A DNA stretch of 64,000 bases, from assembly GCA_958009055.1 (NCBI GenBank), contig OY253651.1, positions 372,001-436,000 of the forward strand. Direction: 5' to 3'. Each line of letters begins with the position of its first letter. The stretch's first letter is position 1. Made by a program: the position numbers and the translations under genes. The stretch is from Choricystis sp. odSpoLacu1 (Eukaryota > Chlorophyta > Trebouxiophyceae). Positions 1-11,215 of the stretch are shown one piece after another. The notes under the pieces were generated by a model that ran no database searches, was not told where the DNA came from, and was given only the letters and a program-made list of their open reading frames with translations.

Positions 1-525
1 TTGGCGGAGAAAGGGCGTGGGGAGAGCACTGGTGGCGCGTGCCACGGCAGACGCGCGCGCGCGCGGCGCGTCCAGTGTGGTCGCCTTTGTTCCGCCGGGG
101 AAAAATCGCCTGTTTTTTCAGAGGTGTGGGTTCCGCATCAGCACAGCGTACCGGATGTTGAGGCATGAGGAGTCGACGGGGTAGAAAAGAGAGAATGAAA
201 AGGTTTGTTTTTGTTTTTTCGACATGTTTTTTTTTTTTCGCTCAACACTTGGAGACAGAGAGACACACGCACGCACTAGCCACACTTTGTAAAAGGATTG
301 AATGAAAGGAAACTACACGCGCGGGGGGGGGGGGGGAAAGGGGCTCGCGTCTCACCGTTTTTTTCGAGGGCACAAAACCACCTCGCCACCCCCACTCCTC
401 CCACTCTTCCACACGCACCCGCCCAGACCCCACACACCCGCACGCAAATAGGCCAAAGGGCCACATTGGAACACCCTCTTAAAAAAAATCCTAGTTTTCA
501 CCAAAAAAAAAACTCCTCTCTGCCA
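1..525. other. Left-edge region without a supported gene
   Basis: This stretch lies 3' of CYC1. It contains a poly-T tract ending in TCG near 225-240, a 10-base or longer G run near 325, and a CG-T7-CG tract at 358-364. A minus-strand open frame starts at an ATG at 166 and runs off the left end (about 55 codons, basic, no recognisable motif). It could be the first exon of a gene outside the window, but nothing in its composition proves this. Confidence 0.4.
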
Positions 526-1826
526 TCAGTTGATCGCGTCCACAATGATGCGCCGACTCTTGATCGGCGCCCACTTCCACCGCTTGTAGTACAGCGCGGT
601 CGCCCACACGAGGGCCAGCACCAGGGTCCACTTGGCGCCCGCCAGCTTGCGGTCGTCGGCTTCAGGTTCAGCCGCCCAGGCGAGGAAGGTGGCCACGTCT
701 TTTGCTTGCTGCGCTTCGGTCGCGGGCGTCCCGTCATCATACTCCGTCCCCTCATCCACCAGCATTTTGGGCATGGCGATGGCCCCCCCGGGGAAGTAGG
801 GGTTGTAGTACAGGCCCTCGCGCACATTGACGCCGGCCGGGGGGTCGCGGTAGCCAAGCAGGAGGGCCATCAAGTAGTTTTGACCGTCATGCCGCGCTTT
901 GGTGATCAGCGTGAGGTCGGGAGGGTAGGCGCCCCCATTCGCAAACCGAGCCGCCTCCTCCGATGCGTACGGCCTCGGCAGCGGGTCGGACAGGCGCCCC
1001 GGGCGCTCAAACATCTCGCCCTCGTCATTTGGGCCGTCGGTCACCTCAGCCTCAGCCGCCATCGCCTTCGCCTCCTCCTCCGTGTAGCACACGCCCACCA
1101 GGTTGCGGTAGTGCAGCGTGTTGACAGAGTGGCAGGCGGCGCAGACCTAGTGGAGAGGTGGGGTGGGAGAGAGCGTGTGAGTCGCCAGTCGTTTTTTTTG
1201 TTTCGTTCCGCCACGGCCCACCCCTCTCTCCATCCATCCTTCTCACCTGGGTGTACACCTGGTGTCCCCGCCGAATGGAGGCATAGTCGTACGACGAGAA
1301 CAGGCCTTCGTGTGACCAGGCGAAGCGGGGGGGTTGGAGGCCGTGGTCGGCCTCGTCTTCAGCGAGCGCGGGCGCGAGCGCGGCGGCCAGGCCGACAGCC
1401 GCGCCGCCCGCCAGGATGGCGCCGCCCCAGCGGGAGTCGGAGGAGGAGGTGGAGGCGGCGGCGGTGGCGGGCAGGGCCTGAGAAGGGGGGTGGGAGGAGA
1501 GGTGGGCAGGGTCGCGAATTGGATGGCGGCGGCCGTTTTTTTTTGCGCAGGGCGTCTCTTCAACGCAGCAACAGACGCTCCCCCCACCCCCGCCCACGCC
1601 TGCGCTGCACCCGCCTCCGCGAAAAGGGGGCGGTGGGAGTGGAGGCGCGAGCGTGTGGGGGCGCCACCCGCGACCCCGCGACGCCGCCCCCGCGACGCCG
1701 CCCCAAAAACGCGAGCCAAAAAACGCGCGCTCGCGCCACCCAAAACACACGCACCTCTGCCACCCCGGTGCGGCCGGTGACTGACGCCGCCCTGCGCAGC
1801 AGCGCGGCCGCGGTGGTGCGCAACAT
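526..1826 (-). CDS. CYC1: Cytochrome c1, heme protein of respiratory complex III
   Basis: Cytochrome c1 carries electrons from the Rieske protein to cytochrome c in the mitochondrial inner membrane. The three exons are 1826-1755, 1477-1247 and 1146-526, giving about 307 residues. The last exon opens with the covalent heme site V-CAACH-S (Cys103, Cys106, His107). Downstream come the conserved YPPDLT and the axial-ligand region around A-M-P-K-M. A single C-terminal membrane helix ([20 protein letters not shown]) is followed by a basic tail, the usual anchor. The arginine-rich N-terminus ([15 protein letters not shown]) fits a mitochondrial presequence, and the start was chosen there. The gene is head to head with NDUFV1. 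Confidence 0.93.
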
Positions 1827-2067
1827 CGGGACGCAGGAAGGGAGAGCGCGGAGGGGGAACAAAAGAGGACGCACGCCGCGTGCGAAGAGTGAACACAACG
1901 ATCGAGCGTTTCTCTCTTCCTCCCTCTCTCGCGCCTGCTCCCCCGTGCCTCCCGTGCGCACAGGGGCTCGTGAAGAGGCGTCTCACCCAGACACCGGGAG
2001 AGTGTGGCTGGCACACACCCTCCCTTCTGCTGACGCGCCGCCTTCTTTTCTTTCAACTTCGAGAGCC
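1827..2067. promoter_or_regulatory. Bidirectional promoter region, CYC1/NDUFV1
   Basis: These 241 bases separate the start codons of two divergently transcribed respiratory-chain genes. The stretch is C/T-rich toward NDUFV1 and has no obvious TATA box. It must hold both promoters, which suggests shared control of complexes III and I (inference). Confidence 0.55.
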
Positions 2068-3892
2068 ATGCTGCTCGCGCGCCACGCGCGCACCGCGGCG
2101 GCCCGCCTGCAGGCTGCTGGGTGAGTTCTGCACACGGGCGCATGACAGGGACATGTGTGGGTCTCTGCCGTGGCTTGGGGTGGGCGCGTGCGTGCGCACG
2201 CGGTGGGGAGGCTGGCGGGCAAACACGCGAGGGCGCGTGAGGGGGGCCGCCGTTTTTGCACTCAAACGGCCCTCTGCCCGCGCCCGGACACCGCGCATCG
2301 CGCCGCCGCCAGTCACTAGCACACGGCACGCTGTTGCCCTGCCCAGTGGGGGGCAGGTGGCTGGAGCACACGGAGGCAGACGCCAGAGGCAGAGCCCGCG
2401 CGTTTTTTTTTTTGCTCACCACCCTACCCTCCACCCTCACAGCGCCCGCGCGTTTGCCTCCGCCCCCGCCACCGACGGCGGCAAGACGTCGTACGGCGGC
2501 CTGGCCGACGAGGACCGCATCTTCATCAACCTGTACCGCCAGGGCGACCCGTTCATGAAGGTGAGAGAGAGAAGAGGAGGGAAGGGAAAGGGTTTCGTTC
2601 CGTTTCTTTTTCCTCCGCACCCAACCACGCACGCGCCCTCCACCCCATCCACCCACACACCCACACACCCACAGGGCGCCCTCGCCCGTGGCGACTGGTA
2701 CCGCACCGCCGACTTAATCTCGAAAGGCCCCGACTGGATCGTGGACCAAATGAAAAAGTCCGGCCTGCGTGGGCGCGGCGGCGCGGGCTTCCCCTCCGGC
2801 CTCAAATGGTCCTTCATGCCCAAAGTGTCGGATGGGCGGCCGTCTTACTTGGTCGTCAACGCGGATGAATCGGAGCCGGGCACGTGCAAGGACCGTGAAA
2901 TCATGAGGCACGACCCCCACAAGCTCGTCGAGGGGTGCCTCATCGCCGGCACCGCCATGCGCGCCCGCGCCGCCTACATCTACATCCGGGGCGAGTACGT
3001 GAATGAGCGCCTCGCCCTGCAGCGCGCGGTGGCGGAGGCGTATGCATCGGGCTTCCTCGGCAAAAACGTGTGCGGCTCCGGCATCGACTTTGACGTCAAC
3101 GTGCACTGGGGTGCGGGCGCCTACATCTGTGGCGAGGAGACGGCCCTGATTGAGTCGCTGGAAGGCAAGCAGGGCAAACCCCGGCTCAAGCCCCCGTTCC
3201 CTGCCAACGTGGGGCTGTACGGGTGCCCCTCCACCGTGACCAACGTCGAAACCGTCGCGGTGTCCCCCACCATCCTGCGCCGGGGCCCGGACTGGTTCGC
3301 CTCCTTTGGGCGCGCCAACAACCATGGCACCAAGCTGTTCTGCATCTCGGGCCACGTCAACCGGCCGTGCACAGTCGAGGAGGAGCTGTCCATCCCGCTG
3401 CGCGAGTTGATCGAGCGCCACGCGGGCGGCGTGCGCGGCGGGTGGGACAACCTGCTGGCCATCATCCCGGGCGGTTCCTCTGTGCCCCTCCTCCCCAAAC
3501 ACGTGTGCGACGACGTGTTGATGGACTTTGACGCGTTGAAGGAAGCACAATCAGGGCTGGGGACGGCCGCTGTGATTGTCATGGACAAATCGACCGACGT
3601 CATCGACGCCATCGCCCGCCTGTCCTACTTTTACAAGCACGAGTCGTGCGGTCAGTGCACCCCCTGCCGCGAGGGCACGGGCTGGCTGCACAAGATGATG
3701 CTGCGGATGCGGGCGGGCGACGCGCGCGTGGAGGAGATCGACACGCTGTGGGAACTCACCAAACAGATTGAAGGCCACACGATCTGTGCGCTGGGGGATG
3801 CGGCCGCGTGGCCGGTGCAGGGCCTGATCCGCCACTTCAGGCCGCTGATGGAGGCGCGGATCACGAGCGCGGCCGACAGGATCGCGGCGTGA
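2068..3892 (+). CDS. NDUFV1: NADH dehydrogenase (complex I) 51-kDa flavoprotein subunit
   Basis: This subunit binds FMN and NADH and starts electron transfer in mitochondrial complex I. The exons are 2068-2120, 2443-2560 and 2675-3892, giving 462 residues, the family's usual length. The NADH/FMN glycine-rich loop is [13 protein letters not shown] (about residue 87), followed by [14 protein letters not shown] (about 119). The N3 iron-sulphur ligands sit in [15 protein letters not shown] (about 380), with the fourth cysteine in [13 protein letters not shown]. The N-terminus ([15 protein letters not shown]) resembles a mitochondrial targeting signal. Splice junctions preserve the frame at phases 2 and 0. 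Near-identity to plant and animal proteins makes the call secure. Confidence 0.96.
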
Positions 3893-4136
3893 GACGAGGC
3901 GGGGGCGGCGTGTCGGCCGGCGCGTCCGTGGCGGGCGGCAGCGGTGGCGTGTTTTTCTTTTTGTTTGTACCCCGACTTTTTCTCCTGTGTAGCTCTTTTT
4001 CCATCTTTTCCATTTCCCACTATCAAAGTCAATCTGTGTGTCAAGTGCGTGTGTGTGCTGAAAACGAATACAGAAAAGGGGAGCGCGTAAAAACATTCAA
4101 CCATCGAAAAAAAAAAGCCTGTTCTCTATCCTCTCT

Positions 4137-4987
4137 TCACTCACCCCACCCACTGCCCCCCGCAGCCGACGGCGTCGTAGCCCGCGATGTCGAGCGCCGC
4201 CCACTCGTGCGCCCACCCGACGGCGGTGTGCCTCCACGCGCCCGCTTGGAGCCAGGCTCCCACGTTCCGTCGGCGCGGCGCGGCACGCCGATCGGGGGCG
4301 GCTCCAGCCCCCTCTCCTCCCACTGCTGCCGAATGACGGCGATGCCGCGCGGCTTGCCAAAGCCCAGGGCCTGGCGCACCCGCTCCCGGTGGCGGGCCGG
4401 GTCCTCCCCCGGGCGCTGGCACAGCGCGGCCCACTCGGGGCGGCAGCGCCCATGCTTGCCCGCCAGGAAGCGGAGGGCGGGGGCCATGGCGTTGATCTTG
4501 TGCTTGCCATGCACACACCTGGCAAACAGGACGCGGGCGGGGGTGGGGCGGTCGGGCAGGAGGATGTCTTCGCGCACAAACCCGCGCGGCAGGGGGCGCC
4601 CCCCCACCCCGTACCCCTGGGTGTCGTCCACCTCGTCAAACTCGGCGGCTGCGGCTGCGTCTTCGGCGGCGGCCTGGGCGGCGGCCGCGGCCGCGGCGGC
4701 TGCGCGCGCGCCGGGGGACGAGCGGCGTGGAACAGCGCGCGCAGACCGGTCGGCCGAGGGTGGAGCAGAGGGCACGGTGGCGACTGCAGGCCGCTTGCCG
4801 CATCCATCGTCATCTGACGACGACGACGCGTAGTCCACGGCGCAGGCGGCGGGTGGAGGGTCGCCCGGGTACTCGCCGCCCCCGCCGTCTGGGGCGGGGG
4901 GGACGGGGGGGGCGGTGACGCAGGGGGGCGGCCCAGCGGGGGACACCGTCAGCGCGTGCGCATCGTCAGACTGCAGCAGGGCGGTGA
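4137..4987 (-). CDS. Unrecognised protein with acidic/alanine-rich N-terminal half
   Basis: I do not recognise this gene. A minus-strand frame reads from about 4987 (after a possible acceptor CTGCAG) to a stop at 4137. It shows an acidic Ser/Asp patch, an alanine tract, then a well-mixed segment (RGFVREDILLPDRPTPARVLF; HGKHKINAMAPALRFLAGK) with near-saturated GC at third codon positions. Around 4265 the coding signal appears to move to another frame ending at 4141, where the tail is tryptophan-rich (GWAHEWAALDIAGYDAVG) and keeps high GC3. A surplus GC dinucleotide in the GCCGCGCCGCGCC stretch would explain this. The 5' exon is unresolved. One candidate first exon begins at the ATG at 5134. 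The gene converges on NDUFV1. Confidence 0.45.
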
Positions 4988-5515
4988 ACGAAGGGTGGCG
5001 GGGGGGGGGGGGGGGCTGGAGGAGGGAGGGGTGGTGTGCGAATGTGGGCCGGGCGGCGGGGGCGGGTGTCAACTCGCGCGGCGTGTGCCCGGCCACACAC
5101 TCTGTCACACACACGCACCGTAGGCGCCCGCCATGGCTGGCCGGGGGGCGCGCGGGGTGGGCGCGGGGAGCAGCCCGAAACACACGGGAGTCCGCTGGTG
5201 GCGGTGGCGTGTGGTCTGCGCACAGGAGCCTGCCGGTGGGGGGCAGGGGTGGGGAGCACGCACGCGCCGCTCCCGCCACGCGCGTGGTGGAGCGGGTGGG
5301 CGGTGGGAGGGAGGAGGAGAGAAAAAACGGTCGTCGGCGTGTGTTCGAAAACCACGTTTTTTTCTCTCTCTCTGTTGACCGACCTCTCTGTTGCACGCTC
5401 AAAACACGCACGCTCCCACTCACAATGAATTTCAAACGGGGCAGGCAGAATGACCCTCTCCCAACAAAGACAAAAGGGGATTTCCTGAAGACGAAACAGT
5501 TCTGCTTCCTCTCTC
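4988..5515. other. Region upstream of the unknown gene, with a 17-base G run
   Basis: This stretch lies between the unknown minus-strand gene and the 3' end of the SMP/C2 gene. It holds a run of 17 G at 5000-5016, a candidate short first exon with ATG at 5134, and an AT-richer patch at 5420-5510 without recognisable coding content. The ORFs through it are low complexity. Confidence 0.35.
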
Positions 5516-8063
5516 TCACCCACCCCCACCACCCCCGCCACCCGCGTCGTGCAGCCGCCACAGCACCAACAAGAACAACACTGCAGACGACGCCGAGAAC
5601 ACGGTCAACAGGATGAGCCACGGCTTTTCGGAGCGCTCCACCGCTTTGCGCACCAGGGCTTCAGCGTGCACCTCCTTCAGTTTCCACGAGTTTTTGACTT
5701 CCTCTGCGATGGCTTCTAGGGGCAGGTCGGCGGGGACATTTATGTCGGTGTCATCGACGGGAGAGTCGGCGGACCGGGGCTCTTTCTTCGGGGGCGGAGC
5801 GACGGGTTTTTGAGTGCGGTCGGCCCACCACCCACCCACGGCCGCGCCCACGCCGCTCGCCCAGCCGCCCACCGCGCCCCCCACGCCGGACGCCCACGAC
5901 TTGACGGCGGCGGTGGCGACCGCGGTTTTGCTGCCGGTGGCGGGGGGGGGTGGACGACGCGGGCGTGGCACCGTCGGCCGTGGTCGACGACAGCGCGGCC
6001 CCCTGCGCTCTTTGCGCCGCGTCCATCACGCTGTGCTCTGGCAGCTCCAGCCTCGGCCCAGGCGTCGCCAGATCCTCGTCTGCGTGCCCCACAAACGCGG
6101 CTTGAGGAGGGGGGCGGGGGACGCCGGGTGGAGGGGCCAGGGCGGCCACCAGTTCGCGCGGCGGCGCGCCGTCGTCGTCGGCGGCGGCGCTGCTGCCGGC
6201 CGCGGCCGCGGCGGCGGCCTCAATCGACCCCAGCACCGCATTCACGGCTGCGTCCGCAGTCTCGGGCGCGTCCGCCAGGGACAGCGCGCCATCCCCCGCG
6301 TCCAGCAGGGCGGCGGCCGCCGCGCCGGCCGCCGCGTCGGCGGCCGCGACCGCGTCGGCCGTCGCGCCCAGCGTGCGGGGCGCCGCGATGGCGGGCCTCG
6401 GGGACGCGGGGGTGGCCTTGTCCCCGCCAAATGCGTAGGGTGCGTCCTCGTCCGCCACGTCCGAGATGCGGAACTCGACGGCGGGGAAGATGTCGTCTGG
6501 CGAGACGGCGGTGACGTCGACGACGCGGCGCGCAGGAGCGACACTCTTCTCCTCCTCCTCCGACGCCGTCGTCCAGGATGATGAGGATGCATCCGAGGCG
6601 GCACGCTGCGCCACCGCATCGCTTGCCGTCTGCTCGCCGTCCGCGGCAGCGCGCCGAGCCGCGCGCGCCGCGCGCGCGGCTTTGGTGGCCTTGGTCGCCG
6701 CGCGCGCGGCGGCCGCCTTGGTCACCGCCACCGCGGCCGCAGCAGCGGAGGCAGCCACCGCGGCTCTCGACGACGCATCCGCAGCCGACTTGACGTCCGT
6801 GATCTCGGACGACCGCCCCGACGGCCACGTGTCGCCGCGCCGCGCGGCGGCCGCGCGCGCTTCGCGGTACCCTGAATCCTCTTCATCGTCTTCAAAGGGT
6901 CTGTAGACGAGCGACAGCTTGAGCTCGCCCTCGTCACGCGCGCCAGAGGCGGGGGGGGCGGCCACGGGGAGCCAGAGCGTGACAGCACCGTCAGCCGGCA
7001 TCGAGGCGAGGGAGAACTCAACCCGCCCGACATCCGCGCGCCCCGTGACGTGGGAGTCGCGCACGTCAATGGTCAACACTTGGACAGCCGGGTCCTCCAC
7101 CAGCAGCTGAAACTCTTGGTTCCACACGGGGGCGCGGTGGGACCCCGCGTGCGAGGTCGCGTCGTCGCGGCGCGAGCGGACGGCCTGCGAGCCGAGGGTG
7201 AGGCGGCAGTAGGGGTTGGACTGCCAGGGGAAACCCCAGACAGGCAGGTCGCGGGCCTCGTGCAGGGTGACGCACAGTTCGCCCACAAACGAGTCGGGCA
7301 GGGAGACGCCGCCCGCGGCTGATTGAGGGCCGAGGGGGAGTGCAGCCGCGAGCGCGGTTTCCAGCGCGTCGGCTTGCAGCACTGCCGTCGCGACAGCCCG
7401 CATGACAGCGTCCCTCCCCACGGCAGCCTCCGCCACCGCGGTGACGGCGGGCGGGATGTTGATCTCCAGGCGGCGGGGGAGGACCATGAGGCCGGGCAGG
7501 TCGACGGTGAAGAGGCGGGTGAGGTACGCCTGCAGAATGGGGATGCGCATCAACCGCACCCGGTTGTACGGCGACAGCTGCACCTTGACGTCGGGCTGCC
7601 CCACAAACGCCAGGGACAGGGTGCCGACGTAGGGGCACATGGGGGCGAGCCTCACCTTGATCCAGGTGGCGCACTCGAGGTCGACGTCGGACACGAGGAC
7701 GGGCACCTTGACGCGCCACCTCGCCTGCCCCACCTCCAGCAGCAGCAGCATGCGGGCGCCCCCCGTGTACCTCAGGTCGACGACGCCGTTGAGGTCGGAA
7801 TCTTTGCGGGAGGTGCGGCGGCGCATGCAGGAGAAGGAGGGGGCTTCGTGGTCGAGCGTGAACTCGAGGATGCGCAGGCGCTGCACAAAGCGGGGGACCT
7901 GGCCGTCGGCCACGAGGCCGTCGAAGACGGGCTGGAGGAGGAAGGCGAACCAGCGTTCGAGGCCGCGCTGGTAGACGCGCCAGGCCTGGGTGTGGGTGGG
8001 GTGGGGGGTGGGGGGGTGGGGGGGTGGGGGGGGGCGTGAAACGACCGAGCACACACGCACGCG

Positions 8064-8094
<31 letters not shown>

Positions 8095-8345
8095 TGCCAC
8101 CGCCCACCATCCACAACCATCCTCACCTTGCGCACACACATGTTCACCCACTCCACCGCCTCTGCGTCGTCCTGGTACAGGACGAGCGCTGTCGTGGCAG
8201 CGTCATTGCGCGCGGCGGTGCTGGTGCTGCCCCCCTCCCCATCCGCCTCGGGCGCCCACCACACAAACCGGCGCACAATGCGCCGCGTCAGCGGCAGGTG
8301 GGACGCCCACCTCAGCAGGGCGGTGGCGCCCAGGGCGGCCGCCAT
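5516..8345 (-). CDS. SMP- and C2-domain lipid-transfer protein (extended-synaptotagmin/NTMC2-like)
   Basis: SMP-C2 proteins bridge membranes at contact sites and move lipids. Exon 1 is 8345-8127 and exon 2 is 7985-5516, giving about 895 residues. After a short N-terminal part, residues about 74-270 match an SMP domain (LRILEFTLDHEAPSF, DLNGVVDLRYTGG, VPVLVSDVDLECATWIKVRLAP, LPGLMVLPRRLEI). A C2 domain follows at about 305-430 (GELCVTLHEARDLPVWGF...SNPYCRLTLG). Its first loop lacks the usual calcium-binding acidic pair. Then comes a long Ala/Ser/Asp-rich linker and one C-terminal membrane helix (WLILLTVFSASSAVLFLLVLW), as in plant NTMC2T5-type proteins. The frame breaks at a nine-C run (5942-5950). 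Dropping one C joins the linker to the helix. Confidence 0.75.
8050..8094. repeat. (CA/CG)n microsatellite in the SMP/C2 intron
   Basis: Alternating CA and CG dinucleotides fill much of the single intron (7986-8126). The intron is 141 bases long, a multiple of three, and has no stop in the host frame. Confidence 0.8.
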
Positions 8346-9364
8346 GCCGGCGACGAAAAAGCGGCCGTCGCGGCCGGGCAGCGGGGGAGGGGGGGGAGAA
8401 TGGGCGGGCCATCATGCCGGGCGTCGCGCCGGCAAGGGGGGCGTGCACGGTGGTGGGCGGCAGGTGGCGGCTGGTGTGAGGAGAGGGGAGGGTTGGTTGG
8501 TCGCAGGGTCGTCGGCGAGCGACGAGGACGGCCGGAAGCCAATGGCCGTGCGCGACGGTGGGCCTCTCTCCCCGCGCACATTCTGCCCACGCCCCCCCCG
8601 ACACTAAGACGTCACACACACACACACACTCACCCGCTGACCGACGCAAACGCGCCCGCCTCCACGCGCTCCGCATCGCTGCGCACGGGCACGGGGGGCA
8701 GTGGGCGCGCAGTCGCTGCCTCGGCACCGCGTGCCGACTCGAGGGGCGCGTGTGGCGGCGTGTGTCGAGACTGTGCACGCTGTCGGGGAGGGAGGAGGAG
8801 GGGGAGGGGGAGTGAGAGGCAGGGGTAAGGAGTCATCGGCGGCCGAACCCAACGCGGCACCCCGACACGCAAGGTGCTTCGTTTGCGCCATCGCAACTGA
8901 AGCCTGCACACTAGGTGTTGATGGGATTTCGTTATTTTTTGTCATTTTGACGGCTTTTTTAATTCCAATTTGCATTCTTGTGTGTCAAAGTGCGGCAGTC
9001 GGCTGCCGCGTTCCCACACTCCACACGCACCGTGGCGGCTGCACACAACCGTCGCCGTGGCGGCAGCAGCGGCCCCGCCGGCCGGCTGGGCGCGACCGGG
9101 GGGGGTCGTGCGGCCAGGGCCGGCATGGACGCAGGGGGGGGTGCGTCGGCGGGGGCGGAGGGTGGGAAGAGAGGGGAAACGAGAGGGTGAAACCTGATTG
9201 GGGAGTGACGCGTTTTTTTCGCTTTTCCGTCCTCCTCACCGCCGACCCGGTGCTTTCGTTGGTTTCCACACCCCAGAAAAGACAAGCAAGCGTGCGCGCG
9301 CACACACACACGCAGAAACACTAGCGATGGAAAGAAAGAAAAGGAGCCAAAAAACACTCGCCCT
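8346..9364. other. Intergenic kilobase holding the SMP/C2 promoter and a mitochondrial insertion
   Basis: About 1 kb separates the start of the SMP/C2 gene from the 3' end of the RING gene. I see no GC3-rich coding frame. It contains the nad4 fragment (separate entry) and a CG-T7-CG tract at 9213-9219. Confidence 0.5.
8908..8984 (+). pseudogene. nad4: Nuclear insertion of mitochondrial nad4 fragment (NUMT)
   Basis: A sharply AT-rich island in otherwise GC-rich DNA translates from 8911 without a stop as LGVDGISLFFVILTAFLIPI followed by CILV. This is the highly conserved core of NADH dehydrogenase subunit 4 (canonical form LG(I/L)DGISLFF followed by LTTFLIPICIL). Codon use (TTA, TTT, ATT, GCT, GTT) is organellar and opposite to every nuclear gene here. 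Only about 25 of some 490 codons are present, with GC-rich non-homologous DNA on both sides, so this is a non-functional transfer rather than a nuclear gene. Confidence 0.9.
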
Positions 9365-10875
9365 TCACTCGTCCTCCGACGACGTCGCAAACTCAGAACG
9401 AGCGGCGGCGACGGCGGCAGCGGGCCTGCCAACAGAGCGGGCGGCCTCCATGACGGCGGCAGCCGCCGCCTCTACCCGTTGCACGGCATCGGTGGCCGCA
9501 AGTTCGGCCATCGCGCCCAAGCGCGCCACTTCTGGCCTAGGAGACAGCTCCGGCTCAGAGTCGTGTCCGAGTCTCAAGTCCCGAAGGGGGCCCAGCTGGT
9601 CAGCCGGATATGCAGCCGGATCGGCCGCAGGCGCGGCAGCCGGCTCGGCCGCAGGCTCGGCCGCCCGAGGTGGCGGCGCCAGAGCGGCCACGACGCTCTC
9701 GTTCATCGCCTCAGACACAGCCGCCAGGCGCGAGCCGCGAGGCGGGGTCGCCGTAGGCATCGACGATGGAGCCCACGTGCTCCAGCGCCGCACGCAGCGC
9801 GGCGACCACACAGGACGCACCACCGTCGCCGCGCGGCGCGGCGCGCGCGGCCGCCGAACGCGCAGCCGGCACGATGCCGCTGCCGTCGCCGGCGGCCGCC
9901 ACACCCGCGGTCAGGGCAGCCGCCAGAATGGGGAGGGAGGCGTGCAGCTCGTCCCACCACTCCTCGAACACCCACTTCCTCACCACATCCACTGCTTCCG
10001 CCACCCCCACCAGCGCGCCGCCCACGGTGCGGTGGACGATGACGGCGGCAGCAGAGGCGGCGGCCAGCGTGTCGGCCATGCCGCGGACGCTTTCGTCTTC
10101 GTCGGTGAGGTACTGGTCGGCTTGCATCTGCAGCCACTGCGCAGGTTCGAAGGCGCCGATGAACGCGCCGCCGCCACCGCCACCTACATCCTCGTCCGAG
10201 TCGTACCCCTCCGAGTCGGTGTAGCCTTCGTCTCCATCGTGGTGGTGGCCACCGTGCCCGCCGCACAGCATCCCCAGCTCGCCCGCCAGAGCGTCCGACC
10301 ACTCGCGCACGGTGGGCAACGGCGGCGGCGCGTCGGCCTCCGCCGCCTCGTCACGCGGTTGAGACGGCGGCAGGACCGCCGCCAGGGCCGCCACCACGCC
10401 CTCCACCGCGCGCACGTGCACCGGGGCAGAGCGCACGCGCGCGCGGCAGGAGGGGCACGCGATCGGGCGCCCGCGCGACGACGCGACGCGGGCCATGGCC
10501 AGGAGGCAGTGGCCACAGAACAGGTGGCCACATTGCAGCGCGTGCGGGGCGGATGGGAGGGAGAGGCAGATGGCGCAGGTGAGCTGGGTGGGTGGGTTTG
10601 GGGTGGGCGCCCACTCAAACCTCGGGGAAGCAGGCCGCTGGCACCCACCGGCCCCCACCCGCGCCTTGGCCCCGCCTCGGGAGCATGCCCACAGCGTGTG
10701 CATGCCGGCGCCGCGCCCGCCGACCCACCCGAGGCGCCCTCACCCCCCCAAGACTGCCAACACCCCTCACCTCGCTGCGCGACGCCTTCACCGCCTTGAG
10801 CGCGCCCTCGCCGTGCTTGCGGCCTGACGGCGACGGGCGCGGCATGCGCTTGCGTTTTTTGGCGGGAGTCATCAT
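9365..10875 (-). CDS. RING-finger protein, probable E3 ubiquitin ligase
   Basis: Exon 1 (10875-10771) encodes a basic, nuclear-localisation-like start (MMTPAKKRKRMPRPS). Exon 2 (10583-9365) begins directly with a C3HC4 RING: LTCAICLSLP, QCGHLFCGHCL, then IACPSCRARV. After it come an acidic Asp/Glu/Gly patch, a stretch with a possible amphipathic region (VVRKWVFEEWWDELHASLPIL), and an alanine/proline-rich tail ending SEFATSSEDE. The exon 2 frame stops early at 9711. A surplus C in the CCCC at 9744-9747 would restore the tail (AAVSEAMNESVVAALAPPP). The substrate is unknown. The RING is certain, the exact C-terminus less so. Confidence 0.75.
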
Positions 10876-11215
10876 CCGTTTTAGGGTGCGGGTGTCGAGG
10901 GTTCTAGGGTGTGATTTTGTTTGTTTTTTATTTCGTCCCGCTGCCGCTGCCAACGCCGCTGTTTTTCAATGCTTTTCTTCTTTTTATTTCCTTCATGTCA
11001 TCAACCACGAAAGCCAACGCTTGGACCATCGGTTTTACTCAAGACAGAGGGTGTCTCTCCCCACCCTCTGTCTTTCCACGGCGGGCGGCCAAGGCAGGTG
11101 CGGGTGGGGAGGGGAGACGTTCGAAGAGTGAGTCGCGCTCAGTTTTTTTCTCACTCTCTCTTTCGCCGCGCCGCTGCGCGCTTTCCGCGCGCCCTCTCAC
11201 CCTCACCCCTCCTGC
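10876..11215. promoter_or_regulatory. Divergent promoter region, RING/calycin-like genes
   Basis: This 340-base gap separates two head-to-head starts. It contains an AT-richer stretch at 10910-11040 and a T7 tract followed by CTCACTCTC about 70 bases before the plus-strand ATG. I found no organellar homology in the AT-rich part. Confidence 0.45.

Noticed and set aside
1..166. A minus-strand open frame running off the left edge
   Set aside because: It is only about 55 codons, basic and low complexity. It is kept as a note, not called a gene.
1052..2668. A minus-strand frame joining cytochrome c1 to a long N-terminal part
   Set aside because: It reads through two consensus introns and the promoter. 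The exon structure gives a normal cytochrome c1.
10910..11040. An AT-rich patch considered as a second organellar insertion
   Set aside because: No frame shows recognisable mitochondrial or plastid protein, unlike the nad4 segment.
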